From NCBI RefSeq assembly GCF_042659465.1, contig NZ_JBHSSW010000012.1, forward strand, positions 1-64,000: a DNA stretch of 64,000 bases, in the 5' to 3' direction. This document shows, in pieces, positions 12,001 through 18,637 of this stretch. Positions within the stretch are counted from its first letter, which is position 1. The number at the start of each line of letters is the position of its first letter. A program made the translations under genes and the position numbers. The notes under the pieces were generated by a model. That model saw only the letters and a program-made list of their open reading frames with translations. It did not search any database and had not been told where the DNA came from. Source of the DNA: Ponticaulis profundi (lineage in GTDB: Bacteria > Pseudomonadota > Alphaproteobacteria > Caulobacterales > Hyphomonadaceae).

Positions 12001-13570
12001 CGGCGCGACGATTACCGTCAACGGCGATGGCACCATCACCTATGATCCGTCCACGTCTCTGACGCTTCAATCACTTGCCACCGGCGATATAACCGTGGAC
12101 AGGTTCGACTATACGATTTCGGACGGAGATGGCGGCACGGATACCGCAACAATCTCGGTGGCGGTGACCGGCGTGAACGACGATCCGGTGGCGGTAACGG
12201 ACTTGAGCGCCACGGATGAAGACAGCTCGGTCATCATCAGCGTTCTCGGCAATGACAGTGACATCGACTTCGGCGATAGCCTGACTGTGACTTCAGTCAG
12301 CACCACGGGCACAAACGGCCTAGTCACGCTGAATGGTGACGGCACGATCAGCTACGACCCGAATGGCGCATATGACTATCTGGCGACCGGTGAGCAGGCA
12401 ACAGACAGCTTTACTTACACAGTCTCAGACGGGAATGGCGGCACCGATATAGGCACCGTGACAGTCACAGTAACTGGCCGGAACGATGCCCCGAGGATCA
12501 CCTTCGGTGGAGGAGGAATTTCGGCAGATGTATATGTCGTTGAAGGGACGACTGCCGTTGACACAATCACCGCGTCGGATCCTGACGATAGCGCAATAAC
12601 CTGGTCCATTTTTGCGGGGCTGGATGGATCACGCTTCACAATCAACCCCTCCAACGGATATCTCAGCTTCGTTTCCACGCCGTCATATAATCTGCCGAGC
12701 GATTTCGACGGTGATAACGTCTATGAGGTGACCATTGCAGTTGAAGATGGCAATGGCGGATTTGACACCCAGAACATCGACGTCATCGTTCAGGAGTTCG
12801 TGACGCCGACACCTTCCATGTCATCCAGTTCTGCGCCAACGCCATCACCTGTGTCAGACAGTTCAGACACGATCTTCGCACCAGAGACACGATCTTTGCT
12901 GATGGAAGTGGAGCTTAACGGCAGTGGCGGGCTGAATGTGTCGGGCGAGGGTGAGCAGAACCTGTTGGAAGCTACGCCAATGCGTGAGCCGGATGCGTCC
13001 AGAGATGGGCAGTCGGCTATGGCCAAGCCGGGATCGAACGACGCATCCTTTGGTGTTGCTGTCACGCAAACCGATGTTGAACCTTTGATCGAGGCACCTT
13101 CTGATCCAACCGAGCAAACTCATGCGACGCTGAGTATTGATCTCATCGAAGATGATCTCTCCGATCTTCTGCCAAACGACGATGCTGCGTCTGATATCGT
13201 CATCAGCGGCACGAGCTGGCAGCGGGATGGTTCGCGAGACGATAGCGGTGCATCAATGCTCGAAGGCGAGGAAGGCCTGTTATCGGGTCACAATCACGCA
13301 CTCTTCGATGTGGCAGTTGGAGAGCTCCTCACGGGTGATGAAATCGGCGGTGGCGACGATGTGGATGCGTCGGACATCACAGCACTGCTTGATGCCTTTC
13401 TGGGGGCAGAATCTGACGTCAGTGCTACATCATCCGAACCACTGGCCTCACCTGGCTACGTCCAGGGGGAGGAGCCGGGCGTCGGCGATGTGCAGAGCCC
13501 GCAATTCACTATAACCGGCCTAGAGCTCCTTTACTCAGATGCCGATGAGCCAGTGGAGGCGTCTCTATGA
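2..13570 (+). CDS. Giant type I-secreted cadherin-like/VCBS repeat surface protein with six propeller-like blocks (5' partial)
   Basis: The frame is open from base 2, so the start and N-terminus lie outside the window; 4522 codons are visible. The protein is a chain of about 17 cadherin-like/tandem-95/VCBS-type domains, each opening near an N-D-A-P-V junction and carrying a calcium-type D-x-D-G-D-T-L loop and a DGNGGTDTATVTI-like last strand. Six of them contain an inserted block of seven ~56-residue repeats. After a final true cadherin repeat (about 12483-12798) come a Ser/Pro/Thr linker and an acidic tail of about 240 residues. No RTX nonapeptide (GGxGxDxxx) is seen in the visible part. The gene runs into a TolC/ABC/HlyD set with an ATGA overlap, so it is the likely substrate of that exporter, with an uncleaved C-terminal signal. 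The role is probably a cell-surface adhesin or biofilm/S-layer-like fibre; this is inference from size and context. Confidence 0.9.
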   Translation, partial: APVGTDGSASGAEDSVITGAISATDMDGDTLSYTLASGPANGSVTLTGNGYTYTPAADFNGTDSFDVLIDDGNGGTDTVTIEVTVTPVNDAPVSVADGYSIDEDGVLSVAASGVLANDTDVDGDGLTAALVSGTSNGSLSFNADGSFTYTPDANFNGTDGFTYRVNDGTDDGNTVTVTLNVGAVNDAPVAVADAVATDEDSSTIISVLANDADADGDTITVVSVDAVSVSGATVTLNGDGTITYDPTGSAIIQALAVGEMLTDTFTYTISDGNGGTDTATVTITVTGANDTPVVSVIDAGSATEDDAAQIVDLLSGQTDPDGDALSVSNIAVQDDLGNPVAFTNNGDGTISIDPSQYNSLAVGDSRTITVSYDVSDGTATTSNTATLVINGVNDAPVAGDDSLTLGEFQGNEFEQTSQYRPHVMALTNGNFVMVWESRDGQQEDLDNYTVKARIFDPNGNEIVSEFVVNSLTTFSQQGPDISALSDGGFIVTWFTTDPTQDGDDRAIKARVFNADGSERVAEFLVNQVPDNDQIFPEVTELTDGGYVFTWTSADGGADPDGFSVKSRVFNADGTPRDNEFLVNQFDVRDQQDPDVAALSDGGFVIIWASNDRQQSDTAGGAIKARIFNADGTERISEFVVNSATALNQQTPIIHELASGGFVVTWASNDGQQGDANAAIKARVFDNNGNEVIAEFLVNQVTDNGQGYADVTELADGGLVFTWESSDGISDTDAKGIKARVFNADGSERIAEFLVNELITDDQALPSVTGLTDGGFVISWTSESGDSDGFAIKSRIFNADGTERFYGEDSALTFASEALLSNDTDVDGDTLSVTAVSGTSANGATVTLNGDGTISYDPTGSTTIQALDDGETLDDTFTYTVSDGNGGTNTATVTITVTGANDAPVASSDNYVVDEDTTGNASAALGVLRNDTDIDGDTLTAELVSDVSNGTLTLNADGSFSYTPDANFNGQDTFTYRVFDGSTYSNTETVTITVRPVSDAPVAGSDTIAAGSEFLVNSLTNNSQSDVSAISFADGSSFFVWHSRDGQSADTDGAVKGRWLNADGTERVTEFLINDEVDQLQSVPRILLLPDGGFVISLVSQDPTQDGAGSSIKAKVFNADGSERVGEFLVNSVTGGNQSMAELTALDDGGFAIAWQSNDTQADLDGWGIKMRVFNADGSERIPEFLVNSTMTNGQELPDIATLSDGSILAVWRSADGLNDTSDTGILARIFNPNGTERVAEFRVNTETLSVQQSSVVAALSNGGFVVAWSSYDQQQGDTEFFAIKARIFDANGSETVAEFRVNAIPDGSQTNPDITALADGGFVVVWASTDDQQGDVSGSGIKAQVYNADGTVRVSEFLVNEETYDTQSRPAVTTTADGGFLVTWQTRDGADDTDNLGVKARYYNADGTPRHSSEDVVTTLDVDTLLANDTDADGDTLTITGVSGTSANGATVTLNGDGTISYDPTGSATIQALAFGETLDDTFTYTISDGNGGTDTATVTFTISGQNDVPVAVDNLLALAPEATNEFLINSFTGGDQVSPAVGQLADGGYVFVWTSADGAQGDNDNAIKALILNADGTVRVSEFLANSLTNNAQTAPDVTTLADGGFVLSWQSRDNQPDADGIKARIFNADGTERVAEFLVNETTRYLQTSVSITALADGGFIATWSSDERAGDPDFGIKARIFNADGSVRISEFLVNDEVAGNQSAPDVSALDDGGFIITWTTQNASDDGSGSAIKAMVFNNDGSVRISEFSVNDSATGDQINPTIATLQDGGFIVTWTTFDTSQDGSGSAIKARVFNADGSERIGEFLVNERASAGQETSDVTVLADGGFVITWLNGDTTHDGSSSSISGRVFNADGSVRVAEFLVNDAGLNTQAQPNITALSDGGFVVTWSSNDGQADTDGYGIKARIFNSDGTQRNYSENNVTTISTAGLLGNDTDADGDTLTVTSVSGTSANGATVTLNGDGTISYDPTGSATIQALAVGETLDDTFTYTISDGNGGTDTATVTIRVNGANTAPVANDVTLALIPERTGEFLVNETIAGGQYEPSMVTLSDGGMLYMWTDNLLDGSSYGIAARVLNADGSVRVAEFLVNQSTFNSQGYPTASTLSDGGFIIFWETIDGFNVMGRIFNADGTERVSEFVATEVSSGMQSYPDAINLDDGSILLTWSSSDGLADPSSFGIKARIINPDGTTLVSEFLVNQETDSAQLYPSATVLADGSFIITWQSADGADPDQAGIKARLFNTDGSARSDEFLVNSLTDGNQTTPVATALANGGFVITWESTTPQQGDNDGTGIKARVFDADGNEIVSEFLVNQFTTSAQNYPSVTALADGGFVITWFSSDREQSDPDIGIKARIFNADGSERVSEFQVNNLTNDVQMDTHVQALADGGFVITWYSQDRIDDPDVSGIKSLIFNADGTQRNYSEDNVTTISTAGLLRNDTDIDGDALTVTSVSGTSANGATVTLNANGTISYDPTGSATIQALAAGETLDDTFTYTISDGNGGTDTATVTITVNGANDVPVLATVPTGGTFTEVADASAQDLSTTGSLTVSDADIGDTLSASVNGTPTINWNGGTLTAGEEAALLAALGTGRLTFDGSITADGMSQSLGWTWDPTAADLDFLNQGDQLTITYNLSVSDGTASAAGESIVFTIIGADDTPTAVQDNASMTEDDGATSFDVLANDTLDADAAASNALSINSVSVSANSLGIDASDLSVTIGSNDQISVELLGSDWDALSVGQSLNLTVRYDLAGDNSTSTNALRLTVTGVNDAPTVNQAIALTQSVEEDAGPPSGAVGFLVSDIADLSSGGGTNNIVDADGLITGIALSGTDTSQGTWYWSPNDGANWISVGSVSEANALLLIGSYRLYFEPNSNYSGTLADALTFHAWDRSSGTQGQKVDVTTNGGSTPFSSNTGSVEMVVNAANVGPVASDDMLGNAPEGEFLVNTQTYSTQQYPLTATLADGRFIVVWASLDLVDDNDGLGIRAQIFNADGSPSGSEFLVNTLTGGAQSYPSVAALPNGGFVIAWDSEDGVDDTDSEGIRAQIFGASGNPVGSEFLVNTETTSFQYAPKIAVLSNGAFVITWESEDQVDDIHGYSIKAQMYDASGNTVGGEFLVNSRMMDDQTDAEITALDGGGFVVVWETYDGVDDLSSSGVRARIFDNSGNPVANDFLVNTETYSAQGSPDVTALASGGFVVTWQSYSTLDDSSSGGISAQMYDASGNTVGSEFRVNTQTTNNQSAPRTIALTGGGFVIVWSSYDGVEDASNSGIKAQMFDASGNTVGSEFLVNTLTDNLQMQPDVVALNTGGFAIVWTSLDNVDDTSGSGIKAQIFDASGNPASPSGFDEDTPITIAAADILGNDTDADGDTLSVTGVSGTSANGATVTLNGDGTISYDPTGSATIQALDDGETLDDTFTYTISDGNGGTSTATVTITVNGADDNTAPVANDDAIGTFYSGDFLVNQAVANNQIRSESVAFADGSVLFVWQSGDGEADTSGDGIKARWINADGTDRMGEFLVNQETDATQELPEVTLLADGGFAIVWETEDAAQDGDSGAIKARVFNADGSQRKAEFLVNEEAASGQFWPTITALNDGGFAIVWHSRDGQDDPNGFSVKMRIFNADGSERDGELLVNDVTTGHQDYADVATLSDGRLIIIWRSADGTTDADGTGIRARILNADGTESVAEFQVNQFTNTDQRSTYVTALANGGFVVSWTSSDQQQEDTAADGIKARVFDANGNAVTAEFQANSLTAGSQYSSEITALADGGFVIAWESSNPQQGDTSSVGIKARIFNADGSERVAEFLINATIESMQADINIVATPDGGFVASWGSYDGIDDPSSGGIRARFFNADGTPRGYSEDSVATIDTATLLANDTDSDSDTLEITAVSGTSANGAAVTLNGDGTISYDPTGSATIQALGVGQTLDDTFTYTVSDGNGGTDTATVTITVNGANDAPVATPNGELTSEDNSVVISVLDNDSDPDTGSTLTISDIAAISPNGATITVNGDGTITYDPSTSLTLQSLATGDITVDRFDYTISDGDGGTDTATISVAVTGVNDDPVAVTDLSATDEDSSVIISVLGNDSDIDFGDSLTVTSVSTTGTNGLVTLNGDGTISYDPNGAYDYLATGEQATDSFTYTVSDGNGGTDIGTVTVTVTGRNDAPRITFGGGGISADVYVVEGTTAVDTITASDPDDSAITWSIFAGLDGSRFTINPSNGYLSFVSTPSYNLPSDFDGDNVYEVTIAVEDGNGGFDTQNIDVIVQEFVTPTPSMSSSSAPTPSPVSDSSDTIFAPETRSLLMEVELNGSGGLNVSGEGEQNLLEATPMREPDASRDGQSAMAKPGSNDASFGVAVTQTDVEPLIEAPSDPTEQTHATLSIDLIEDDLSDLLPNDDAASDIVISGTSWQRDGSRDDSGASMLEGEEGLLSGHNHALFDVAVGELLTGDEIGGGDDVDASDITALLDAFLGAESDVSATSSEPLASPGYVQGEEPGVGDVQSPQFTITGLELLYSDADEPVEASL
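1232..2410 (+). repeat. Seven-repeat block A (candidate beta-propeller 1) in the giant protein
   Basis: There are seven consecutive repeats of about 56 residues. Each opens with (N/S/A)EF-(L/V)VN, has a central Gln and a DGGF-V-x-x-W strand, and closes with IKARIFNADG-x-x-R. The block starts directly after the first strand of a cadherin-like domain (APVAGDD) and ends just before that domain resumes (GED...LLSNDTD). Seven four-strand-sized repeats fit a seven-bladed propeller; the fold is inferred. Confidence 0.8.
3032..4231 (+). repeat. Seven-repeat block B (candidate beta-propeller 2)
   Basis: Seven repeats of about 57 residues of the same EFLVN...DGGF...FNADG type lie between the strand APVAGSD and the host-domain restart at SSED...LLANDTD. 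The first blade has the variant spelling FADGSSFFVW and KGRWLNADG, as does the first blade of block F. This suggests that blade position is conserved between blocks. Confidence 0.8.
4574..5758 (+). repeat. Seven-repeat block C (candidate beta-propeller 3)
   Basis: Seven repeats of the EFLVN/DGGF/FNADG type follow the strand VPVAVDN and precede YSEN...LLGNDTD. Blade 2 is shorter (loss in the Asp-rich loop before IKARIF), while blades 4 and 5 share an unusual DGSGSAIKA loop, as if copied from one another. Confidence 0.8.
6101..7270 (+). repeat. Seven-repeat block D (candidate beta-propeller 4)
   Basis: Seven repeats of the same family lie between APVANDV and YSED...LLRNDTD. Blade 2 has lost most of its Asp-rich loop (DGFNVMGRIFNADG). 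The block still has exactly seven members, which favours a structural constraint on copy number. Confidence 0.8.
8828..10033 (+). repeat. Seven-repeat block E (candidate beta-propeller 5, divergent subtype)
   Basis: Seven repeats of the family, but with a different spelling from blocks A-D and F: strands end AQ(I/M)(F/Y)DASGNTVGSEF rather than ARIFNADGSERVAEF, and the loop is VDD-rich. Internal similarity within this block exceeds its similarity to the other blocks. This suggests a separate amplification or a separate origin of this propeller. Confidence 0.8.
10370..11572 (+). repeat. Seven-repeat block F (candidate beta-propeller 6)
   Basis: Seven repeats of the ARIFNADG subtype, between APVANDD and YSED...LLANDTD. 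The first blade (FADGSVLFVW, KARWINADG) resembles blade 1 of block B, so B and F may be related by duplication of a whole block. Confidence 0.8.
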
Positions 13571-15066
13571 TGCGTCGGCCCGATTTCCAGAGCGCTTTTC
13601 GGCGCGCATCCCGTAATTCAGTCTTAGGAAACAGTATCAGCATGTCCAAGATCTCTTCTCTATTCCTGACCTGCGCATTGTCTGGCCTTGCTGCTGCAGC
13701 GCTTCCATCTTCTGCGATGAGCCTGACTGAGGCCGTCGAAAAGACGCTGACGACGAACCCGGAGATTCTCCAGGCTGGAGAGAACCGCGAAGCAACCGAG
13801 TTTGAGCTTCGGCAGGCAAGAGGGGGCTATTTGCCGAGTGTCGGTCTCGAAGCCGGTTATGCCAAACGTCGCCTTAAGAGCCCGACCACAGGTGGTCTCT
13901 ACCGCAATCTTGAGCCGGCTTATGCGTCGGCAACACTCAGTCAGACACTGTATGACGGTGGCGTGTCTCAGGCCGAAATTCGGCGTTCTGCGGCTCGCGT
14001 TGATAGTGCTGCCTTCCGCGTGCAGGAGCGTTCAGAAGTGCTCGCGCTGGAAACCGTTCAGGCCTATCTTGAGTACCTGCTGCAGTCCGAAGTTGTTGCG
14101 ATATCGGAAGAGAACAGAACCTTCCACGAATCGTTCCTCTCAGATATTGACGCCGCGATTGAAGGCGGCGCGCTCACGGACGCAGATCGTCTTCAGGGGC
14201 TTGAGCGTTATGAAGCGGCAAATTCGCGTCTGGTGCAGGCACAGGAGGACCTCGATAGTGCTGCTATTCGTTTCGCGACGCTGGTCGGCGAGCCGATCGG
14301 TGAAACAAGCATGCCTGTCTCGATCTCCGGTGCGATCCCATTCACATTGGAAAATGCGATCGCCGTGGCGCATCTCAATAATCCGTCTGTGAAGGCAGGG
14401 CGCGCTGATATCGATGCAGCTGATGCCGCCGTCAAAGGCGCGCGCAGCGCATATCTGCCGACAATCGGTCTGAAACTGAGTGCTACTGCCGGTGAGGACA
14501 CCACCGGTTTCGAGGGTGACAATGAATCGTTTGAAGCGGGAATTGTTGCGCGCTGGAAACTCTATGACGGCGGCGTTCGCGCAGCCAATGAGCAAGAGAA
14601 AATCCGCCGGGCCAGTGAAAGTCGCTTCGGGCTTGAGATCGCATATCGTGAAATCGAACAGTCTGTCCGCATGGCCTGGAGCGAACGGACAAATCAGAAA
14701 GAGCTCAGCGAGACCCTGCTGCGCCAGTCCAATGCAAATGACCGGCTTGTTTCGTCCTATCAGGAACAGTTTCGTGTTGGCCGTCGCTCACTTCTGGATG
14801 TGCTCGATGCCCAGAATGCACGCCTGAATACCGCAACGCTCGCAAAGACGTCTGAATTTTCAGCCATGTTTGCAGAGTACAAGATCCTTGCGGCGATGGG
14901 GGAGCTGACAAATATTCTCGAAGGCCAGATGATTTCTCAGGCTGAGCCTTATGCTCGCAAGGCCTTTAATGTCGCTGAGACCGATGAGGACAAGATCTAC
15001 AAACGTAAGTCGTCTGAACAGGCACCACTTCGCTTTGGCCTTCAGCCAAAAGCGCAAGGGGAATAG
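13567..15066 (+). CDS. TolC-family outer-membrane efflux protein of the type I secretion system
   Basis: The product is an outer-membrane channel that would join the adaptor and ABC exporter encoded next. Two outer-membrane-efflux halves are visible: an N-terminal part beginning SLTEAVEKTLTTNPEI and a second beginning near FTLENAIAVAHLNNPSVKAG. Each is followed by a YLPSVGL/YLPTIGL strand and a LYDGG turn, as in TolC/LapE. The ATG at 13567 overlaps the previous stop (ATGA) and has GGAGG 7 nt upstream, giving a long basic N-region. An internal ATG at 13642 with an AGGAA site gives a conventional signal peptide (hydrophobic SSLFLTCALSGLAAAAL) and may be the true start. The length of about 475-499 residues is normal for the family. 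Confidence 0.93.
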   Translation: MMRRPDFQSAFRRASRNSVLGNSISMSKISSLFLTCALSGLAAAALPSSAMSLTEAVEKTLTTNPEILQAGENREATEFELRQARGGYLPSVGLEAGYAKRRLKSPTTGGLYRNLEPAYASATLSQTLYDGGVSQAEIRRSAARVDSAAFRVQERSEVLALETVQAYLEYLLQSEVVAISEENRTFHESFLSDIDAAIEGGALTDADRLQGLERYEAANSRLVQAQEDLDSAAIRFATLVGEPIGETSMPVSISGAIPFTLENAIAVAHLNNPSVKAGRADIDAADAAVKGARSAYLPTIGLKLSATAGEDTTGFEGDNESFEAGIVARWKLYDGGVRAANEQEKIRRASESRFGLEIAYREIEQSVRMAWSERTNQKELSETLLRQSNANDRLVSSYQEQFRVGRRSLLDVLDAQNARLNTATLAKTSEFSAMFAEYKILAAMGELTNILEGQMISQAEPYARKAFNVAETDEDKIYKRKSSEQAPLRFGLQPKAQGE

Positions 15067-15079
15067 GACGAGCTAACGC

Positions 15080-17200
15080 ATGGATGCCACTCTTGTCGTC
15101 CCGCCAGTCCCGGACGCGCCAAAAACAGACGGTTTCAAGACTGCTTTTCAACAGGTTGCGCGGTGGTTTGAGCGGCCGACATCTGAAACGGTCCTGTTCT
15201 CGGGTTGTCCAGAAGAAACGCTGACAGGACAATCGACTGAAGACGTCGAACGTCTTGCAGAGCGTATTGGGTTGGACGTCGAATTTCTGACGGCCCGCGA
15301 CTGTCAATCCGGGCGGTTTGAGGCGCCTGCGATCTTTCTTTTTGAAGACGGCGACGCCGCCGCGTTTCTCGAAGACGAAGCTGATGAGGTAGCTGAAACA
15401 ACGCAAATTCCCGAGGGACGCAAACCAACGCACGGGTTCGCGTTTCGCAAGCATTATGCAGATCACGCCGAGGATATGACTGTCGGGCAAGCGGGCCGTA
15501 TTGACCGTCGGCACTGGCTCGTTGCCTGCCTTTTACCTTTCTGGCGCAACTACGTGAGAGTGGGCATAGCCGCTCTGTTTATCAACCTGATCGCGCTTGG
15601 CTCACCTCTGTTTGTGATGAATGTGTATGATCGCGTCTTGCCAAATAACGCTATTTCTACGCTCTGGGTTCTAACAGCCGGCATCTGTATTGCCTTCCTG
15701 TTCGATTTTGCTCTCAAGACAGCCCGTGCAGAGCTGATCGATCACGCCGGACGCCAGGCAGATCTGCGGCTTTCGCATGTGCTGTTTGAAAAGGTGCTGA
15801 ACACATCGCTGAGCAATCGCCCGCTTTCTACCGGGGAGTATGCGAGCCGCATCACGCAGTATGAGTTTGTGCGGGAGTTTTTTACGTCCAACACCATCAG
15901 CGTCCTTATCGACAGCCTGTTCATTTTTATCTTTCTGGCGGTGATATATCTGATCGGTGGATGGTTGGTCATTATTCCGGTCATCGCACTTATCATTTCA
16001 ATTCTGATTGGCTTTGTCGCACAGGCTCGCATTGGAAAGCGCGTCAACGCAGCAGCAAATGAAAGTGCCCGCCGTCAGGCGCTTCTGGTCGAATCGATCT
16101 CGACGATCGAAACGCTCAAGAGTCTGCGTGCAGAGAAGCTGATGCTTCGGCGTTGGCGTGAGCTGTCTTTGAATGCGAGCAGGACATCTGAACAGATCAA
16201 ACAGATTTCGTCCAATGCGACCCATGCGACAAGTTTTGTTCAGCAGATGACGCGCATTGCCATCATTATTGGGGGCGCTTACGCCTTCGCGGAAGGCAAT
16301 ATGGCGATGGGCGCAATCATCGCGACAGTGATGCTGGCCAGCCAGGCGAGCGCGCCAATGTCACAGATTGCCATGACGCTCGCACGTCTGCGTCAGGCGC
16401 TTCTTTCGCTGCGTATCATGAACGGCATTATGGAACTCGAAGAAGACACGCCGACGACAACGGGTTTTGTTAATCGTGAGGTGAGGCAGGGCGGTTTCCG
16501 GTTCGACAACGTGTCTTTTGAATACCCGGGCGCAGAACACGCCGTCATTGATGGGTTTTCGTTGTCGGTGTCACCGGGCGAGCGTGTTGGTATTATTGGC
16601 AGGATCGGCTCTGGTAAGACGACCATTGGTCGCCTGCTGGGAGGGCTTTACGTTCCAACCGGGGGGCATCTGCTGATCGATGGCGTCGACAGTCGCCAGT
16701 ATCATGTTGCGGAAATCAGGTCTGCTGTGTCGATTGCGGGGCAATCTTCGGATCTGTTTTCCGGAACCGTGAAGGACAATCTGGTCCTCGGACGCGCAGA
16801 TGTCAGCGATGAGGAACTTCTGGAAGTTTGCGCAAAGACAGGTGTGGACCAGTTGATTGAGTCCCATCCGCGCGGCTTCGATATGCCGGTTGGAGAGCGG
16901 GGCAATAATCTGTCGACCGGGCAAAAGCAGAACCTCACCATCGCGCGGCTCTTACTGTCGCAGCCTAAGATCGTCTTCCTTGACGAACCATCCGGCGCGA
17001 TGGATCTGGCAAGTGAGCAGCAATTGATCCGATGCCTGAAAGACGCCTTCACGCCTGAAACAACCCTGATTATGGCGACGCACCGCCATTCCATGCTGGA
17101 ACTGATTGACCGGCTTGTGGTGATGGATCGTGGCAAAGTGGTTGCTGATGGACCGAAGCGGGATGTCATTGCCGCGATGAAGCGGGGAGGGAAGGGATGA
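15080..17200 (+). CDS. Type I secretion ABC transporter, LapB-like (membrane plus ATPase)
   Basis: This inner-membrane exporter powers secretion, most likely of the giant protein upstream. Residues about 30-115 resemble a degenerate C39-like domain (APAIFLFEDGD strand) without a recognisable catalytic Cys/His pair, as in LapB/HlyB exporters whose substrates are not cleaved. Membrane segments lie at about 155-420, including the LapB-typical SPLFVMNVYDRVLPNNA stretch. The nucleotide-binding domain has Walker A GRIGSGKTT (near 505), signature LSTGQ (Thr replacing the usual Gly), Walker B IVFLDEP (near 632) and the switch His in ATHRH. It starts 13 nt after the TolC gene stop and overlaps the adaptor gene by 4 nt. 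Confidence 0.95.
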   Translation: MDATLVVPPVPDAPKTDGFKTAFQQVARWFERPTSETVLFSGCPEETLTGQSTEDVERLAERIGLDVEFLTARDCQSGRFEAPAIFLFEDGDAAAFLEDEADEVAETTQIPEGRKPTHGFAFRKHYADHAEDMTVGQAGRIDRRHWLVACLLPFWRNYVRVGIAALFINLIALGSPLFVMNVYDRVLPNNAISTLWVLTAGICIAFLFDFALKTARAELIDHAGRQADLRLSHVLFEKVLNTSLSNRPLSTGEYASRITQYEFVREFFTSNTISVLIDSLFIFIFLAVIYLIGGWLVIIPVIALIISILIGFVAQARIGKRVNAAANESARRQALLVESISTIETLKSLRAEKLMLRRWRELSLNASRTSEQIKQISSNATHATSFVQQMTRIAIIIGGAYAFAEGNMAMGAIIATVMLASQASAPMSQIAMTLARLRQALLSLRIMNGIMELEEDTPTTTGFVNREVRQGGFRFDNVSFEYPGAEHAVIDGFSLSVSPGERVGIIGRIGSGKTTIGRLLGGLYVPTGGHLLIDGVDSRQYHVAEIRSAVSIAGQSSDLFSGTVKDNLVLGRADVSDEELLEVCAKTGVDQLIESHPRGFDMPVGERGNNLSTGQKQNLTIARLLLSQPKIVFLDEPSGAMDLASEQQLIRCLKDAFTPETTLIMATHRHSMLELIDRLVVMDRGKVVADGPKRDVIAAMKRGGKG

Positions 17201-18483
17201 AGAAGCCTGAGCCTGCTCCGTTTTTTGCGCGGTTTATTCTGGTGTTCGCAGGCCTCGCGATCACCAGTTTTCTGCTCTGGGCTGCCTGGGCGGAGGTCGA
17301 TGAGATCGCGCGCGGCGCAGGGAAGGTCATTCCCGTTTCAAAAACGCAGATTGTACAGACATCTGAACCCGGAATCGTTCAGGAAATTTCAGTGCGCCTT
17401 GGCCAGGCGGTCAGCAAAGGTGATTTGCTGGTGCAATTGGAGAACGTCACCACACAGTCCACATTGGGCGAGGCCGCTGCCAGGGGCAGGGCTTTGGAAG
17501 CTCAGCTCGCGAGATTGTCCCTGAAGGAAGCGGGTCAGTTGGATGCGGACTTTAAGTGTCCGGAGCAGATTGAGGCTATTGATCCATCTGTATGTTTGAA
17601 TGAAGCCCAGCTCTATAACGCAGACCGTGAAGCCTATTATAACGACGTTGGGGTGCTTCGGACGCGTGTTTCTCAGAAACGCAGCGAGCTCTCCGAGGTC
17701 CAGGCCAATATCACGCGCTTGCAGGACAATATCGCCGGCGTGGAGCGCCAATTGGAACTGTTCGCTCCTTTGCAGGCCAAACAGCTTATCGCGGAAAGCG
17801 AAGTCCTTCAGACAGAGCGGGAGCTGACCGACCTCAAGGGCGAACTGAGCGTCTATCGGGAAAGCCTGCCGCGTATTCGCGAAGCTATCAACGAAGCTCA
17901 ACTGACTGCCAACAATGTGATGATTGAACTGCGTCAGGAAGCGCTGGCTGAAAAGGCTCAGGTCCTTGCTGATCTGTCCATTGTGAAGAACACAATTGAG
18001 GGCGCTGAAGATCGTGTGCGTCGAACCGACATCCGCTCTCCGGTGGACGGGGTGGTGAACACTTTGGACATCAATACGATTGGTGCCTATGTCGAGCCTG
18101 GCTCTGTGTTGGCCGGTGTCGTTCCAACGGCAGATACCTTGCTTGTTGAGGCCCGCATTTCACCGCGTGATGTTGCTTTTGTACGTGCCGGTCAGAAAGC
18201 CATTGTGAAAATCACGGCATATGACTTTTCGATTTTCGGCGGCCTTGATGGCGAAGTGTCCAATGTCTCTGCTGATAGTCTCGTTGATAAGGAAAGCGGT
18301 GAAGCTTTCTATATCGTGCAGATCGAGACAGACCGGTCTCAATTGATGCGAAACGGACAGGCATACCCGATTATCCCGGGCATGATTGCTCAGGCTGAAA
18401 TCCTCACCGGGCGCAAATCAATCCTGTCCTACCTCCTGAAGCCGATCAACAAAGCCCGTCAGGAAGCCCTTACAGAGCGATGA
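17197..18483 (+). CDS. HlyD-family type I secretion membrane-fusion protein (LapC-like)
   Basis: This periplasmic adaptor links the ABC exporter to the TolC channel. A short cytosolic N-terminus is followed by one membrane segment (residues about 10-30, ending in LWAAWAEVDEIARG). Next come the first lipoyl half (GKVIPVSKTQIVQTSEPGIV), a long coiled coil (about 140-260) and the second lipoyl half with the HlyD signature R-x-D-I-R-S-P-V-D-G-V-V. A beta-barrel domain ends at the conserved PIIPGMIAQAEI stretch. Its ATG overlaps the ABC gene stop (ATGA), so the two subunits are translationally coupled. The length of 428 residues is typical. Confidence 0.95.
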   Translation: MKKPEPAPFFARFILVFAGLAITSFLLWAAWAEVDEIARGAGKVIPVSKTQIVQTSEPGIVQEISVRLGQAVSKGDLLVQLENVTTQSTLGEAAARGRALEAQLARLSLKEAGQLDADFKCPEQIEAIDPSVCLNEAQLYNADREAYYNDVGVLRTRVSQKRSELSEVQANITRLQDNIAGVERQLELFAPLQAKQLIAESEVLQTERELTDLKGELSVYRESLPRIREAINEAQLTANNVMIELRQEALAEKAQVLADLSIVKNTIEGAEDRVRRTDIRSPVDGVVNTLDINTIGAYVEPGSVLAGVVPTADTLLVEARISPRDVAFVRAGQKAIVKITAYDFSIFGGLDGEVSNVSADSLVDKESGEAFYIVQIETDRSQLMRNGQAYPIIPGMIAQAEILTGRKSILSYLLKPINKARQEALTER

Positions 18484-18637
18484 TCCTTTAGGCTTCCAGC
18501 TAACTGAAATGCTTCAATCTGAACGTGCCCACTCAGGCTAGGTCGTTAGAAAGTGTGTCGACAACTGACTGGTGCATCGACATAAGCCATACTAAAGGGG
18601 CGCCGGTGAGGTCGCAGCAATTTCGGGGATCAGGGTC

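Noticed and set aside
487..12678. Many long open frames on both strands inside the giant gene, such as 8726-9550 minus and 3662-4234 minus
   Set aside because: They are shadows created by the biased, repeated codon pattern of the giant gene; no ribosome sites, no recognisable domains, and they recur with the repeat period.
13637..13819. Possible small regulatory frame opposite the TolC signal region
   Set aside because: No ribosome site, and the region is needed for the TolC N-terminus.
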